Source: a virus
Direction: 5' to 3' (one strand)
IMG/VR virus record: IMGVR_UViG_3300049856_000079
Location: 1-31,326 of that record
Length of the DNA stretch: 31,326 nt
Both the position numbers and the translations under genes were made by a program. Below the pieces are notes generated by a model. The model searched no databases, had not been told where the DNA came from, and saw nothing but the letters and a program-made list of their open reading frames with translations. Position 1 is the first letter of the stretch. The number at the start of each line of letters is the position of its first letter. This document shows positions 1-6,629 of the stretch, one piece after another.

Positions 1-87
1 CCATCCGTGCCCGCTCGTGTGTGGCACGGCTTCGCCTTCTGGCACACGCTCCAGGTTTTTATTTTGGTCCAATGGATGCTCGCTCAT
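1..87 (-). CDS. Start of a leftward gene, cut by the window edge
   Basis: On the minus strand an ATG at 87-85 opens a frame of 29 codons that reaches position 1 without a stop. It reads MSEHPLDQNKNLERVPEGEA and continues hydrophilic. A good ribosome binding site (GGAGA, the complement of 94-98) lies 6 nt upstream. The fragment is too short to assign a family. The gene would be divergent from the resolvase at 725, so the region between them would be a two-way control region. The reading frame and binding site are seen directly; that it is a real gene, perhaps the first of a leftward early module, is inference. Confidence 0.55.
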   Translation of the reverse strand, partial: MSEHPLDQNKNLERVPEGEAVPHTSGHGW

Positions 88-232
88 GGTATTTCTCCGA
101 GGCCCGTATTGACGCTGGGCAGGCGTTGCGGCGCACTCTGCCAAGCTTTCCGCAATCGCCAACAACTTTCTTCTCTCACAGCCCTAGTAGGCTATCAGGT
201 CGTCCTCGACTTATGACTATTCCGTAGCACCT

Positions 233-264
233 TGGTTACGTGTGGTTATAACCATGCGTAACCA
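233..264. promoter_or_regulatory. 32-bp near-perfect palindrome, operator- or origin-like
   Basis: The order is TGGTTACG (233-240), 2 nt, the perfect 12-bp palindrome TGGTTATAACCA (243-254), 2 nt, CGTAACCA (257-264). Only the two dinucleotide spacers break the symmetry. The outer and inner half-sites on each side start exactly 10 bp apart, about one helical turn, so protein bound to all four half-sites would sit on one face of the DNA. This suits a dimer-of-dimers regulator or an origin-binding protein. The arrangement is seen directly; its function is inferred. Confidence 0.7.
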
Positions 265-446
265 TGCTCTTCCCCTATTCACGAACTTTCGTCATAAACC
301 CTAGTAAACACTATAACCATACACCCAAAATCACTATGGTCGCACGTCGCGTAACCAAGCTGCAACTTATAACCACACCTCTTCATTTCTCCAAACATAC
401 TGTTTTTACCGTGTGTTTAGCTATAACCAATAACCATGTTTGGTTA
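233..446. repeat. Iteron-like array of ten TAACCA/TGGTTA hexamers
   Basis: TAACCA occurs on the plus strand at 249, 259, 314, 352, 370, 424 and 431, and its complement TGGTTA at 233, 243 and 441. That is ten copies in 214 bases; chance would give about 0.1. Four copies extend to TATAACCA (247, 312, 368, 422) and two to GCGTAACCA (256, 349). The last three form an inverted pair at 431-446 (TAACCA, 4 nt, TGGTTA) with another copy directly before it. Such arrays are typical of initiator or repressor binding regions. The protein that binds here is unknown. Confidence 0.8.
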
Positions 447-563
447 GCTTGGTGGCCCCCCTAGAGTCGCTTCACTCCCGGCTTACGCCTCCGTTACGCG
501 CCTCTTCCCCCGCCGATGGCACTGATTCGAGCATCTCACAATCCCCCGTAAGTCACAAGGCGC

Positions 564-587
564 GGCGTGCTGGAAGCCCGGCACGCC
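564..587. other. Hairpin in the intergenic region
   Basis: GGCGTGC (564-570) and GCACGCC (581-587) can form a perfect 7-bp G+C-rich stem around a 10-nt loop. No T-run follows on either strand, so it does not look like an intrinsic terminator. It may be a structured leader element or chance in G+C-rich DNA. Confidence 0.25.
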
Positions 588-724
588 TGGGCCTGCCGTT
601 GAGCGATCAGGCCCAAAACACTCCCCGGCGCCCACTTCTCCGCTCCCAGACTATCAGCGATCAGGCTATCAGGCCGGTTTTGCCTGCCCTTGGCTTTGAC
701 GTGCCTCGCCGTAGAGTAATATTT

Positions 725-1207
725 ATGAGGACACTAGGAGTTGATCCGGGCCAATCGGGCGGGCTCGCCCTGATAGCCGACTCGCTTCCCCTGCTCGCCG
801 TCATGCCTGATAGCCTCCAAGACCTCGCGGCCCTGATCCGATCGTGGTCGCCTGACCTAGCGATCGTGGAGCGGGTTCACAGCATGCCAGGGCAAGGCGT
901 GGCTTCGTGCTTCACGTTCGGCCAGGGGTTCGGGGCGATCCTGGGCGTCCTGGCGGCCTATCAGGTCGCCACGGTACTCGTGGCGCCTCAGGCGTGGCAA
1001 TCGTCGATCCTGGGGCCTGTGGCGCCGGGAGGCTGCAAGGCTGATCGCCGCAAGGCTGGCAAGGCTCGGGCCTGCGCTTGGGCACGCGAGCACTGGCCGG
1101 GCGTAGAGCTGCGAGCCCGCGTGCGCTGCAAGGTCGATCATGACGGGCTTGCAGATGCGCTGTGCATCGCAACGTGGGGCTCGCGAGCGTATGCGTTCTT
1201 AGGCTGA
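725..1207 (+). CDS. RuvC-like Holliday-junction resolvase
   Basis: This 160-residue protein has the RNase H-fold pattern of phage RuvC-type resolvases, which cut branched DNA before packaging or during recombination. The N-terminus MRTLGVDPGQSGG gives the first acidic residue D7 on strand 1. IVER supplies E49, and HDGLADALCIA supplies D140 and D144 at the C-terminus. The length is close to that of the family. The start was set at ATG 725 because homology-like sequence begins exactly there; the frame is open upstream to 440, but that part is low-complexity and overlaps the repeat region. No strong ribosome binding site is seen (weak GAG about 8 nt upstream). It is the first rightward gene after the control region and the only DNA-processing enzyme other than terminase. 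The family assignment is confident; the exact substrate is inferred. Confidence 0.85.
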   Translation: MRTLGVDPGQSGGLALIADSLPLLAVMPDSLQDLAALIRSWSPDLAIVERVHSMPGQGVASCFTFGQGFGAILGVLAAYQVATVLVAPQAWQSSILGPVAPGGCKADRRKAGKARACAWAREHWPGVELRARVRCKVDHDGLADALCIATWGSRAYAFLG

Positions 1208-1280
1208 TCGTTGACCACCCTTTCAGCGAGGAGGGGGAGGCACACCCAACGCGCAGAATGAAACGGGGGTTTACCGTCTG

Positions 1281-1324
1281 CTGGGTCAGAGAGGGAGGGG
1301 CTCTGTTTTTCGCCCAGATTTTTT
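1281..1324 (+). terminator. Putative intrinsic terminator after the resolvase gene
   Basis: CAGAG (1287-1291) pairs with CTCTG (1301-1305), followed at once by TTTTT (1306-1310). An outer pair, CTGGG (1281-1285) with CCCAG (1313-1317), extends the structure and is followed by six T (1319-1324). Two nested stems, each followed by a T-run, suggest a terminator separating the resolvase transcript from the next operon. Each stem is only 5 bp, so efficiency is uncertain. Confidence 0.4.
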
Positions 1325-1331
1325 CCGCCAA

Positions 1332-1372
1332 AAAAAATATTTTTTGACACGCTCCTCGCGACACGCTACAAG
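1332..1372 (+). promoter_or_regulatory. Candidate sigma70-type promoter with AT palindrome upstream
   Basis: TTGACA (1344-1349), a 17-nt spacer, then TACAAG (1367-1372). Directly upstream and overlapping is a 14-bp perfect palindrome of six A, TA, six T (1332-1345) that could act as an UP element. The -35 box is perfect, but the -10 box lacks the final T. Start of transcription would fall on the ATG at 1380, removing the ribosome binding site AAGGG (1370-1374). The promoter would then give a leaderless message, which lowers confidence. Confidence 0.3.
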
Positions 1373-1379
1373 GGCACCC

Positions 1380-1844
1380 ATGCCCGCGCGCGACAAACAC
1401 CGGAAACGTGTCTACGCCGCCGAAGAGAGCTGCCCGCTCTTGAACCTGTACCAGCGCTTCACCCCGGCCCAGGCGCAGTACTGGGTCCACCGATGGTCGA
1501 ACAGCGCGTGGGCGAAAAAACTGTGGTCGAGGAAGACGAGACGTTTCACGCCCGTACGCTTGAACAAGCGCCTCACGGCCTACCGGGGTGAAGCCTACGC
1601 GAACGGAATCTGGCTCGGCGTCTACGGGGGCTGCGAGTGCAAGTACGTCGTGATTCATGAACTCGCGCATGTGTTCGATTCGCGTGAACATCCGCGGATG
1701 GCGGCGCACGGACCGACGTTTCGCTCCACGCTTCTCGCCCTCACAGCGAACATACTCGGCCGCGAAGCGGCGCAGCAGTTGATCGAGGCCTTCGAGAACA
1801 AGCGGGTGCCAGCCGTCAAGGTGCGAGAAAGAATCACTTGTTGA
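1380..1844 (+). CDS. Small HExxH zinc metallohydrolase-like protein
   Basis: The 154-residue protein has a zinc-binding HELAH at 93-97, preceded by a CEC pair (85 and 87), and a downstream H110 in HGPTFR that could be the third metal ligand. This layout (HExxH, then HGxxF about 13 residues later) is that of SprT-like/WLM-type and related phage or actinobacterial metallohydrolases (TIGR04338-like, my recollection). It would be a soluble peptidase-type enzyme. The N-terminal 70 residues are basic and aromatic without a known domain. Start ATG 1380 has AAGGG at 1370-1374; an in-frame TTG at 1344 lies in the promoter-like sequence and was rejected. It is followed by holin-like genes, so a link to lysis or to head processing is possible but unproven. 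Confidence 0.65.
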   Translation: MPARDKHRKRVYAAEESCPLLNLYQRFTPAQAQYWVHRWSNSAWAKKLWSRKTRRFTPVRLNKRLTAYRGEAYANGIWLGVYGGCECKYVVIHELAHVFDSREHPRMAAHGPTFRSTLLALTANILGREAAQQLIEAFENKRVPAVKVRERITC

Positions 1845-1866
1845 GGGCGGCGCTGTGCCCTATGCT
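1838..1866 (+). promoter_or_regulatory. Candidate promoter before the holin-like genes
   Basis: TTGTTG (1838-1843), 17-nt spacer, TATGCT (1861-1866). Transcription would begin near 1873, leaving a short leader with GGAG at 1884-1887 for the ATG at 1895. It lies in one of the few gaps of the gene chain. The -35 box matches only 3 of 6 consensus positions, so it is a tentative call. Confidence 0.25.
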
Positions 1867-1894
1867 GCGCTCGTCCCCACCTTGGAGCCTTACC

Positions 1895-2107
1895 ATGCTT
1901 GACACCCTCCTACCGCTACTCGCTAAAGTTCTGGAGCACAAGACCGAGATTTTTGCAGCGATTGGCGCTCTTGTGACCGCGGCCTCGGTGATCGTGAAGT
2001 TGACGCCGACGCAGAGCGATGACGCGATCCTGGCGAAAGTCGTGAACGTGCTGAATCATCTGTCCGTGTTCGAGGCGAAGGATCATCTGCCAAGCGACAA
2101 GAAGTAA
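1895..2107 (+). CDS. Small single-span membrane protein, holin-like
   Basis: This 70-residue protein has one predicted membrane segment at about residues 18-36 (EIFAAIGALVTAASVIVKL), a short N-terminal helix, and a charged C-terminus ending in DKK. The start at ATG 1895 is chosen for its GGAG at 1884-1887; an in-frame upstream start at 1838 would add an unlikely Pro/Ser-rich leader. Size, topology and a neighbouring XhlA-like gene fit a holin or accessory lysis protein, which would permeabilise the inner membrane at the end of infection. There is no conserved motif that proves it, and a small virion membrane protein is the alternative. Confidence 0.55.
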   Translation: MLDTLLPLLAKVLEHKTEIFAAIGALVTAASVIVKLTPTQSDDAILAKVVNVLNHLSVFEAKDHLPSDKK

Positions 2108-2133
2108 AAACCTCACCGACCAAGGATTGAACC

Positions 2134-2361
2134 ATGGCCGAAGAGGGCATACCGCACCGCGAGTGCGACCGCAAAGACGAGATCGCGACGCTGCGCACGG
2201 AGATCGAGTTGGTCAAGCAAGACCTGACAGCGAATCATGCGAGACGGCTTGATTTCTTAGAACGCATCGCGTTCGGATTCATCGGGCTGATCGTGCTCGG
2301 AGTTCTCACCACACTCGGAGGCGTCATCATCTGGGCGCTGGGTTACCACAAAGGACCGTAG
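2134..2361 (+). CDS. XhlA-type coiled-coil membrane protein, probable holin or lysis accessory
   Basis: The protein has 75 residues: a charged N-terminal helix with heptad character (about 12-42, EIATLRTEIELVKQDL), then one hydrophobic segment at about 45-69 (AFGFIGLIVLGVLTTLGGVI), then a short tail YHKGP. This is the layout of the haemolysin XhlA family, small phage and prophage proteins that assist host lysis at the membrane. AAGGA about 8 nt upstream supports ATG 2134. The stop lies 1 nt before the small terminase start, so the gene is co-transcribed and probably translationally linked to the packaging genes. Confidence 0.6.
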   Translation: MAEEGIPHRECDRKDEIATLRTEIELVKQDLTANHARRLDFLERIAFGFIGLIVLGVLTTLGGVIIWALGYHKGP

Positions 2362-2362
2362 T

Positions 2363-2881
2363 ATGGACGGGGGACGTCTACCGCTGAATGCTCAGGGCAA
2401 GTTGCCCGACCAGAGGCTCTTCGTTGAAGGGTGGGACGGGGACACTGAGAAAACTGCGGAGCGACTGAATCTGGCTCTGAGCGACTGCAAGCGCTGGGCC
2501 TGCATGTCGTGGTTCCAAGATGCGATCAACAAACGGTACGAGCGCGAGACGTTGGCGTTGCGGAGAGACAACGTCTATCAGCTCACGAAGGCCGTTGTCG
2601 GGAGAAGTGAGATTCAGGCGATGTGGAGCGACATCGCGAGTGACACGACGGCGAAGTTGGCCGATCGACTGAAGGCGAGCGAGATGCTCGCGAAGAGTCA
2701 AGGGTTGCTGAACGACAAGCTGACGATCGAAGGGAACGCAGCGAAGCCTGTGGTCGTGCATCGGGTTGACATCGAAGATCGCGTCCGCGCACTGGGCGTC
2801 AGCGTCGTCGAGAAGGCGGTTGAAGTTACGAGGGTTGAAGATGACGGGTCATGGCTGGACGGAGGCGAAGATGTCTTCTGA
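2363..2881 (+). CDS. Terminase small subunit
   Basis: The 172-residue protein carries the signature middle segment of phage small terminases (AKLADRLKASEMLAKSQG at about 94-112), followed by a variable C-terminus rich in acidic residues that is expected to contact the large subunit. Small terminases form rings, recognise the packaging site and recruit the motor. AAGGA at 2351-2355 supports ATG 2363. The gene overlaps the large subunit start by 11 bp, the usual coupling of these two genes. The assignment rests on this motif and on position. Confidence 0.8.
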   Translation: MDGGRLPLNAQGKLPDQRLFVEGWDGDTEKTAERLNLALSDCKRWACMSWFQDAINKRYERETLALRRDNVYQLTKAVVGRSEIQAMWSDIASDTTAKLADRLKASEMLAKSQGLLNDKLTIEGNAAKPVVVHRVDIEDRVRALGVSVVEKAVEVTRVEDDGSWLDGGEDVF

Positions 2882-4409
2882 AGGACTGCATGCCTTGGCG
2901 TCTTTGTCGCGCGAGAAGATAGTCGGGCTCTACGCCGACGTCTTGCAGTCGGAAAACAACACGGAGAACCTGCGGTTCCTCTGCCGGAAAGATCTGTTCT
3001 TTCTGCTGGTAGTGGGATGTCGGCGCGCGGATCTGAACTGCCCGTGGATGTTTGAGCGCTGCCGCGAGGTAGAGGCGAACCCGAATGGCCATCTCGATCT
3101 GTGGGCGCGCGAGCACGGCAAGTCGTCGATCATCACATTCGGAAAAACCATCCAAGACATTCTCGTGAATCCGAACGTGACCGTCGGGATCTTCAGCCAC
3201 ACGCGCCCGATCGCAAAAAGTTTCTTGAAGCAGATCAAAACGGAGTTGGAAGAAAACCAGTTTCTGAAATCACTCTTCCCGGAGATCCTCTATGCAAACC
3301 CCCAGAAAGAATCCGTGCTGTGGTCACTGGATGCAGGTATCACCGTCAAGCGAACGAGCAATCCCAAAGAGGCCACTGTTGAGGCGTATGGTCTCGTGGA
3401 CGGGCAGCCTACTAGTAAACACTTTTCTCTTCTCGTGTATGATGACGTCGTTACTCGTGAATCGGTTTCGACTCCGGAGATGATGGAGAAGACGACCGAG
3501 GCGTGGGGCTTGTCCTTGTCGCTCGGCGCGATCGGCGGGAAGCGGCGCATCATCGGAACGCGCTATCACTTCAACGACACATACAAACACATCATCGATC
3601 GCGGTGCGGCGATCCCTCGCATCAAGGCCGCGACGGTTGACGGGACCCCGCAAGGCGCGTCCGTGTACATGGACAAGGAGACGTTGGCAGAACGTCGCAT
3701 GGGAGGTCCCTACGTTTTCGCCTGTCAGTATTTACAGAACCCTGTCGCTGACGGCGCGCAGGGCTTCAAGGTCGAGTGGCTGAAATACTACGACGGCGAG
3801 TACGGAAAGTTCGGCGGGCCTCCAGGCTCGATGAATATATTTTTACTGGTCGATCCGGCGAGCAAGAAGAAGAAGGAAAACGATTACACGGCGATGGCGG
3901 TGATCGGACTCGGGGCAGACCAGAACTACTACCTGCTCGACGCTATTCGCGATCGTCTGAATCTCACTGAGCGCACGAAGGAAGTGTTTCGGCTCGTGCG
4001 CAAGTGGCGCCCCTTGGCCGTTGGCTACGAACAGTACGGCATGCAGTCCGACATCGAGCACATCCAGTTCGAGCAGAACCTGCGGCGCGAGCGCTTCAAG
4101 ATCGTCGAACTGGGCGGCCCGATGCCGAAGGAAGACCGCATCCGGCGAATGATCCCGGTATTCGAGAACGGGCGCTTCTACTTGCCGCGGAAGCTGATGT
4201 TCCGCGACTACGAGGGAAAAGCCCGCGATTACGTGGCGGAGTTCTTGCGCGACGAGTACTCGGCATTCCCCGTTGCAACCCATGATGACATGTTCGACAA
4301 TCTGGCTAGGATCGCGGAACCACAGCTCGGGGCGTCCTTCCCGACGCCTAAAGGCTCGGTTACCGGTTCGGTGCCGACCAAGGCCAACAACGCTTACAAG
4401 GTGCTCTAA
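2871..4409 (+). CDS. terL: Terminase large subunit (packaging ATPase and nuclease)
   Basis: The 512-residue motor protein has an ATPase half with a Walker A-like AREHGKSS (79-86), Walker B LLVYDD (187-192) and a coupling motif IIGTRYHF (227-234). The nuclease half begins near LLVDPA with D328, followed by NDYTAMAV, and ends with HDDMFDNLARI near the C-terminus; both carry metal-binding acidic residues of the RNase H-like nuclease. It pumps DNA into the procapsid and cuts the concatemer. Start at ATG 2871 is chosen because GGAGG (2861-2865) precedes it by 5 nt and it gives the usual overlap with the small subunit; ATG 2841 is a possible alternative. The length is normal for the family and no key residue is obviously missing. 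Confidence 0.95.
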   Translation: MSSEGLHALASLSREKIVGLYADVLQSENNTENLRFLCRKDLFFLLVVGCRRADLNCPWMFERCREVEANPNGHLDLWAREHGKSSIITFGKTIQDILVNPNVTVGIFSHTRPIAKSFLKQIKTELEENQFLKSLFPEILYANPQKESVLWSLDAGITVKRTSNPKEATVEAYGLVDGQPTSKHFSLLVYDDVVTRESVSTPEMMEKTTEAWGLSLSLGAIGGKRRIIGTRYHFNDTYKHIIDRGAAIPRIKAATVDGTPQGASVYMDKETLAERRMGGPYVFACQYLQNPVADGAQGFKVEWLKYYDGEYGKFGGPPGSMNIFLLVDPASKKKKENDYTAMAVIGLGADQNYYLLDAIRDRLNLTERTKEVFRLVRKWRPLAVGYEQYGMQSDIEHIQFEQNLRRERFKIVELGGPMPKEDRIRRMIPVFENGRFYLPRKLMFRDYEGKARDYVAEFLRDEYSAFPVATHDDMFDNLARIAEPQLGASFPTPKGSVTGSVPTKANNAYKVL

Positions 4410-4410
4410 C

Positions 4411-4629
4411 ATGTGCGTCGGCGGACCCTCGATCAGCATGCCAAAACCGCCCGCCGCGCCGGCTCCGACCGAAGCGCTGAAAGCTGTGAACCAAGACGTC
4501 GCCGCGGCGCGCGACAACACGGCGCGCCGAATGGCCGCGCGGCTGTCCCTGATGCGGACGAACCAGACCAGCGGTCTCGGGTTGACGACGCAAGCGACCA
4601 CAGCCAACAAGACTTTACTCGGGACTTGA
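4411..4629 (+). CDS. Small Pro/Ala-rich protein between terminase and portal
   Basis: A 72-residue protein beginning MCVGGPSISMPKPPAAPAP, followed by a helical Ala/Arg segment and a Thr-rich tail. Small proteins with an MCxGxPS-like start are common at this position in podoviruses of this type, where they are usually labelled hypothetical or minor structural. AAGGTG at 4398-4403 supports ATG 4411. It sits 1 nt after terL and 3 nt before the portal gene. It shares the MC start with the gp14-like protein at 18616. No function is assigned. Confidence 0.7.
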   Translation: MCVGGPSISMPKPPAAPAPTEALKAVNQDVAAARDNTARRMAARLSLMRTNQTSGLGLTTQATTANKTLLGT

Positions 4630-4632
4630 CTT

Positions 4633-6342
4633 ATGGCTGACAGATACCCTGACGTCTGCAAGGCTATCACCACGCGCTATGAAGCGCTGAAGGCCGATCG
4701 TTCGTCGTACCTGAAGCTGTGGAGCGACACGCAGAAGTTCATTCTGCCCGATCACGGCCGCGGACTGAGCGGCGGCAACAGCGAGACGGAAGATAAAGAT
4801 GGCGCCGACAAGATGACGTCGATCTACGATTCGACGGCGACGGCGGCGAACGGCGTGTTGGCGGCAGGACTGCTGAATGGGCTGACGAACATTACGCGCC
4901 CGTGGGTCCATCTCGGCGCGCAAGATCCGATGTTGGACGAGCGGCCCGAAGTGAAGAGCTGGCTGTACATCGTGTCTGAACGGATGCGCTACGTGTTTTC
5001 GCGCAGCGATCTCTACACAGCGCTGCACCACAGCTACTCGGAACTGGGATGCTTCGGCACCGGGCCGATCGCACAGCTCGAAAACTTCAAGAAGGTGATG
5101 CGCTTCCGTCCGTTCACGGCCGGCGAGTACTACCTCGCGATCGACCACAACGGCGACGTCGATACGTTCTATCGCGATCTCTGGATGACAGCGTCGCAGA
5201 TGATCGGACAGTTCGGCGCAGACAATGTTTCGACGCAGGTGATGGACGCCTACAAGCGCAACTCCGAGACGCGATTCCAAGTCGTACAGGCGATCGAGCC
5301 GAATGACGGTCGCGTGCCCATCCCAGGCCCTGACTGGAAGTGGCGCAGCGTCTACAAGGAAATCGGCAGCAACGATCACAAGCTCTTGTCGGTCGGCGGC
5401 CATCGGCGATTCCCGATTCTGGCCCCGCGCTGGTTCGTCGTGGGCAATCAGGTCTACGGCCGCGCGTGCCCCGGCATGGTGGCGCTACCTGACGTCAAGC
5501 AGCTTCAGAAAGAGACCGAGAAGAAACTGGTTGCGCTCGACAAGATGGTCGATCCGCCGACGGTGTCTGGCGGCGTTCCGACGGAGATGCAGATCAACAC
5601 GTTCCCTGGCGGTCACACGTTCGACGGGTCTTCGCCCGGCGGCGAAGGACTGCGCCAGCTCTACCAGATCAATATGCCGGTGGACATGTTGCGCGCTGAC
5701 ATCAACGCGCTTCAGATGCAGATCAAGGAACGGTTCTTCAACAACCTGTTCCTGCTCCTTGCTGAAAATCCTGGCCGCATGACGGCCCGCGAAGTCGCCG
5801 AGCGTCACAGCGAGAAGCTGGAACTGCTCGGGCCTTCGATCAATCGCATGACGACCGAACTGCTGCAACCGCTCGTCGAGAACGCTCTCGACATGATGTG
5901 GCAGGCAGGCATCATCCCGCCCGCGCCCGAAGAGCTGCAAGGCCAAGAGCTGCGCGTCGAGTTCGACTCGGTGCTGTCACAGGCGCAGAAGATGTCGGGC
6001 ATCGGAGCGATCGAACAGTTCGTCGCCTTCACCGGATCGGTTGCTGGTACTCGCCCCGACGTCATGGACAAGATCGATGCGGACGAACTGATCGACGTGT
6101 ATGCCGATCGCACGGGCGTTCCGCCCAGCATCGTCGTTTCGGACGAAGAGGTCGCGAAGATCCGCGAGCGTCGCGCGCAACAGGCGCAGCTCCAACAGGC
6201 GCTCCAGAGCGGCGCAGTCATGGCCGAAGCGGCCAAGACACTCAGCCAGACGGACATGGGCGGCAACACCGCACTGTCCACATTGCAAGGCGCGCTCCCG
6301 GGCGGGCTCGGCGGGAAACCGTTGACGCCCGGTAAGCAATGA
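4633..6342 (+). CDS. Portal (head-to-tail connecting) protein
   Basis: At 569 residues this matches the podovirus head-to-tail connector family (PF12236 type). It opens with a helical region including SYLKLWSDTQKFILP, has the conserved early segment TAANGVLAAGLLNGLTNITRPW, a stretch YYLAIDHNGDVDTFYRD in the middle, and the stem/crown helices ENPGRMTAREVAERHSEKLE typical of these proteins. The C-terminus is Gln/Ala-rich, then Gly-rich. The portal forms the dodecameric ring through which DNA enters and to which the tail attaches. The stop overlaps the next start (ATGA at 6339). ATA codons are absent by my reading, in contrast to the genes after 6626. Confidence 0.93.
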   Translation: MADRYPDVCKAITTRYEALKADRSSYLKLWSDTQKFILPDHGRGLSGGNSETEDKDGADKMTSIYDSTATAANGVLAAGLLNGLTNITRPWVHLGAQDPMLDERPEVKSWLYIVSERMRYVFSRSDLYTALHHSYSELGCFGTGPIAQLENFKKVMRFRPFTAGEYYLAIDHNGDVDTFYRDLWMTASQMIGQFGADNVSTQVMDAYKRNSETRFQVVQAIEPNDGRVPIPGPDWKWRSVYKEIGSNDHKLLSVGGHRRFPILAPRWFVVGNQVYGRACPGMVALPDVKQLQKETEKKLVALDKMVDPPTVSGGVPTEMQINTFPGGHTFDGSSPGGEGLRQLYQINMPVDMLRADINALQMQIKERFFNNLFLLLAENPGRMTAREVAERHSEKLELLGPSINRMTTELLQPLVENALDMMWQAGIIPPAPEELQGQELRVEFDSVLSQAQKMSGIGAIEQFVAFTGSVAGTRPDVMDKIDADELIDVYADRTGVPPSIVVSDEEVAKIRERRAQQAQLQQALQSGAVMAEAAKTLSQTDMGGNTALSTLQGALPGGLGGKPLTPGKQ

Positions 6343-6629
6343 TCCTCGACGCGGAGAAACAGCGCGAGGAGATGGCCAAGCAGAATGCGCTGGTGAAATC
6401 GCAGTGGCAGGCCGATCTCGTTTGGCTGATGCAGCACGATGCGGGAAAGCGAATCTGTCAGCAGTTCATCGCTGAGTCGCGCAAGCGTGTGTTCACGGCC
6501 GACGAGCGCTCGACGTGTTACAATCTCGGGCGGCAGGAATACGCGCGCACGTTCGTTGACGAGCTGCGGAACGCGAGCTTGGCGCTATTCCGCGGAACGG
6601 AGAGAGCTGATGTCGGGGGTAACCCATGA
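6339..6629 (+). CDS. Bbp19-like small phage protein
   Basis: The 96-residue protein contains the pattern LVWLMQHDAGKRICQQFI, then CYNLGRQEYARTFVDELR, which matches the small Bbp19-type family found next to portal genes in BPP-1-like podoviruses. In that family the pattern runs D-x-GR-x-x-x-x-x-L early and N-x-G-x-R later. It is helical and probably a minor head or assembly protein; its role is not known. It is coupled on both sides: ATGA overlap with the portal (6339) and with the next gene (6626). Confidence 0.65.
   Translation: MILDAEKQREEMAKQNALVKSQWQADLVWLMQHDAGKRICQQFIAESRKRVFTADERSTCYNLGRQEYARTFVDELRNASLALFRGTERADVGGNP

Larger units (their letters stand above)
88..724. other. Non-coding divergent control region with two repeat families
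   Basis: About 640 bases separate the leftward gene from the resolvase. Only short frames without convincing ribosome binding sites are present. The stretch 230-446 is clearly more A/T-rich than the rest of the window and holds the TAACCA array. Positions 450-724 are C-rich on the plus strand and include a hairpin (564-587) and CTATCAGG elements. Location, base composition and repeats fit a replication origin or a regulatory switch region. Which of these it is cannot be decided from sequence alone. Confidence 0.6.
190..965. repeat. Dispersed CTATCAGG elements
   Basis: The 10-mer GGCTATCAGG occurs at 190-199 and 664-673, and its complement CCTGATAGCC at 769-778 and 806-815. The 8-mer core CTATCAGG recurs at 958-965, and a 7-base CTATCAG lies at 651-657. 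A related GCGATCAGGC occurs at 603-612 and 657-666. Five exact 8-mers in under 800 bp against about 0.02 expected argues for a shared role. Three copies lie inside the resolvase gene, so the element family does not respect the gene boundary. Confidence 0.5.

Noticed and set aside
301-312. Exact 12-mer CTAGTAAACACT shared with 3412-3423 in terL
   Set aside because: In about 31 kb, dozens of 12-mer pairs are expected by chance, and nothing else links the two places.
696-722. TTGACG followed by TAATAT as a promoter for the resolvase
   Set aside because: The spacer is only 15 nt and the transcription start would fall after the start codon.
440-724. N-terminal extension of the resolvase frame by 95 codons
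   Set aside because: The extension is Pro/Ser/Arg-rich without conserved pattern and includes repeat elements. The resolvase fold starts exactly at MRTLGVD (725).
3843-5403. Minus-strand frames of 262-276 codons opposite terL and portal
   Set aside because: They lie antisense to two confidently assigned genes and have compositions typical of antisense translation, without motifs.
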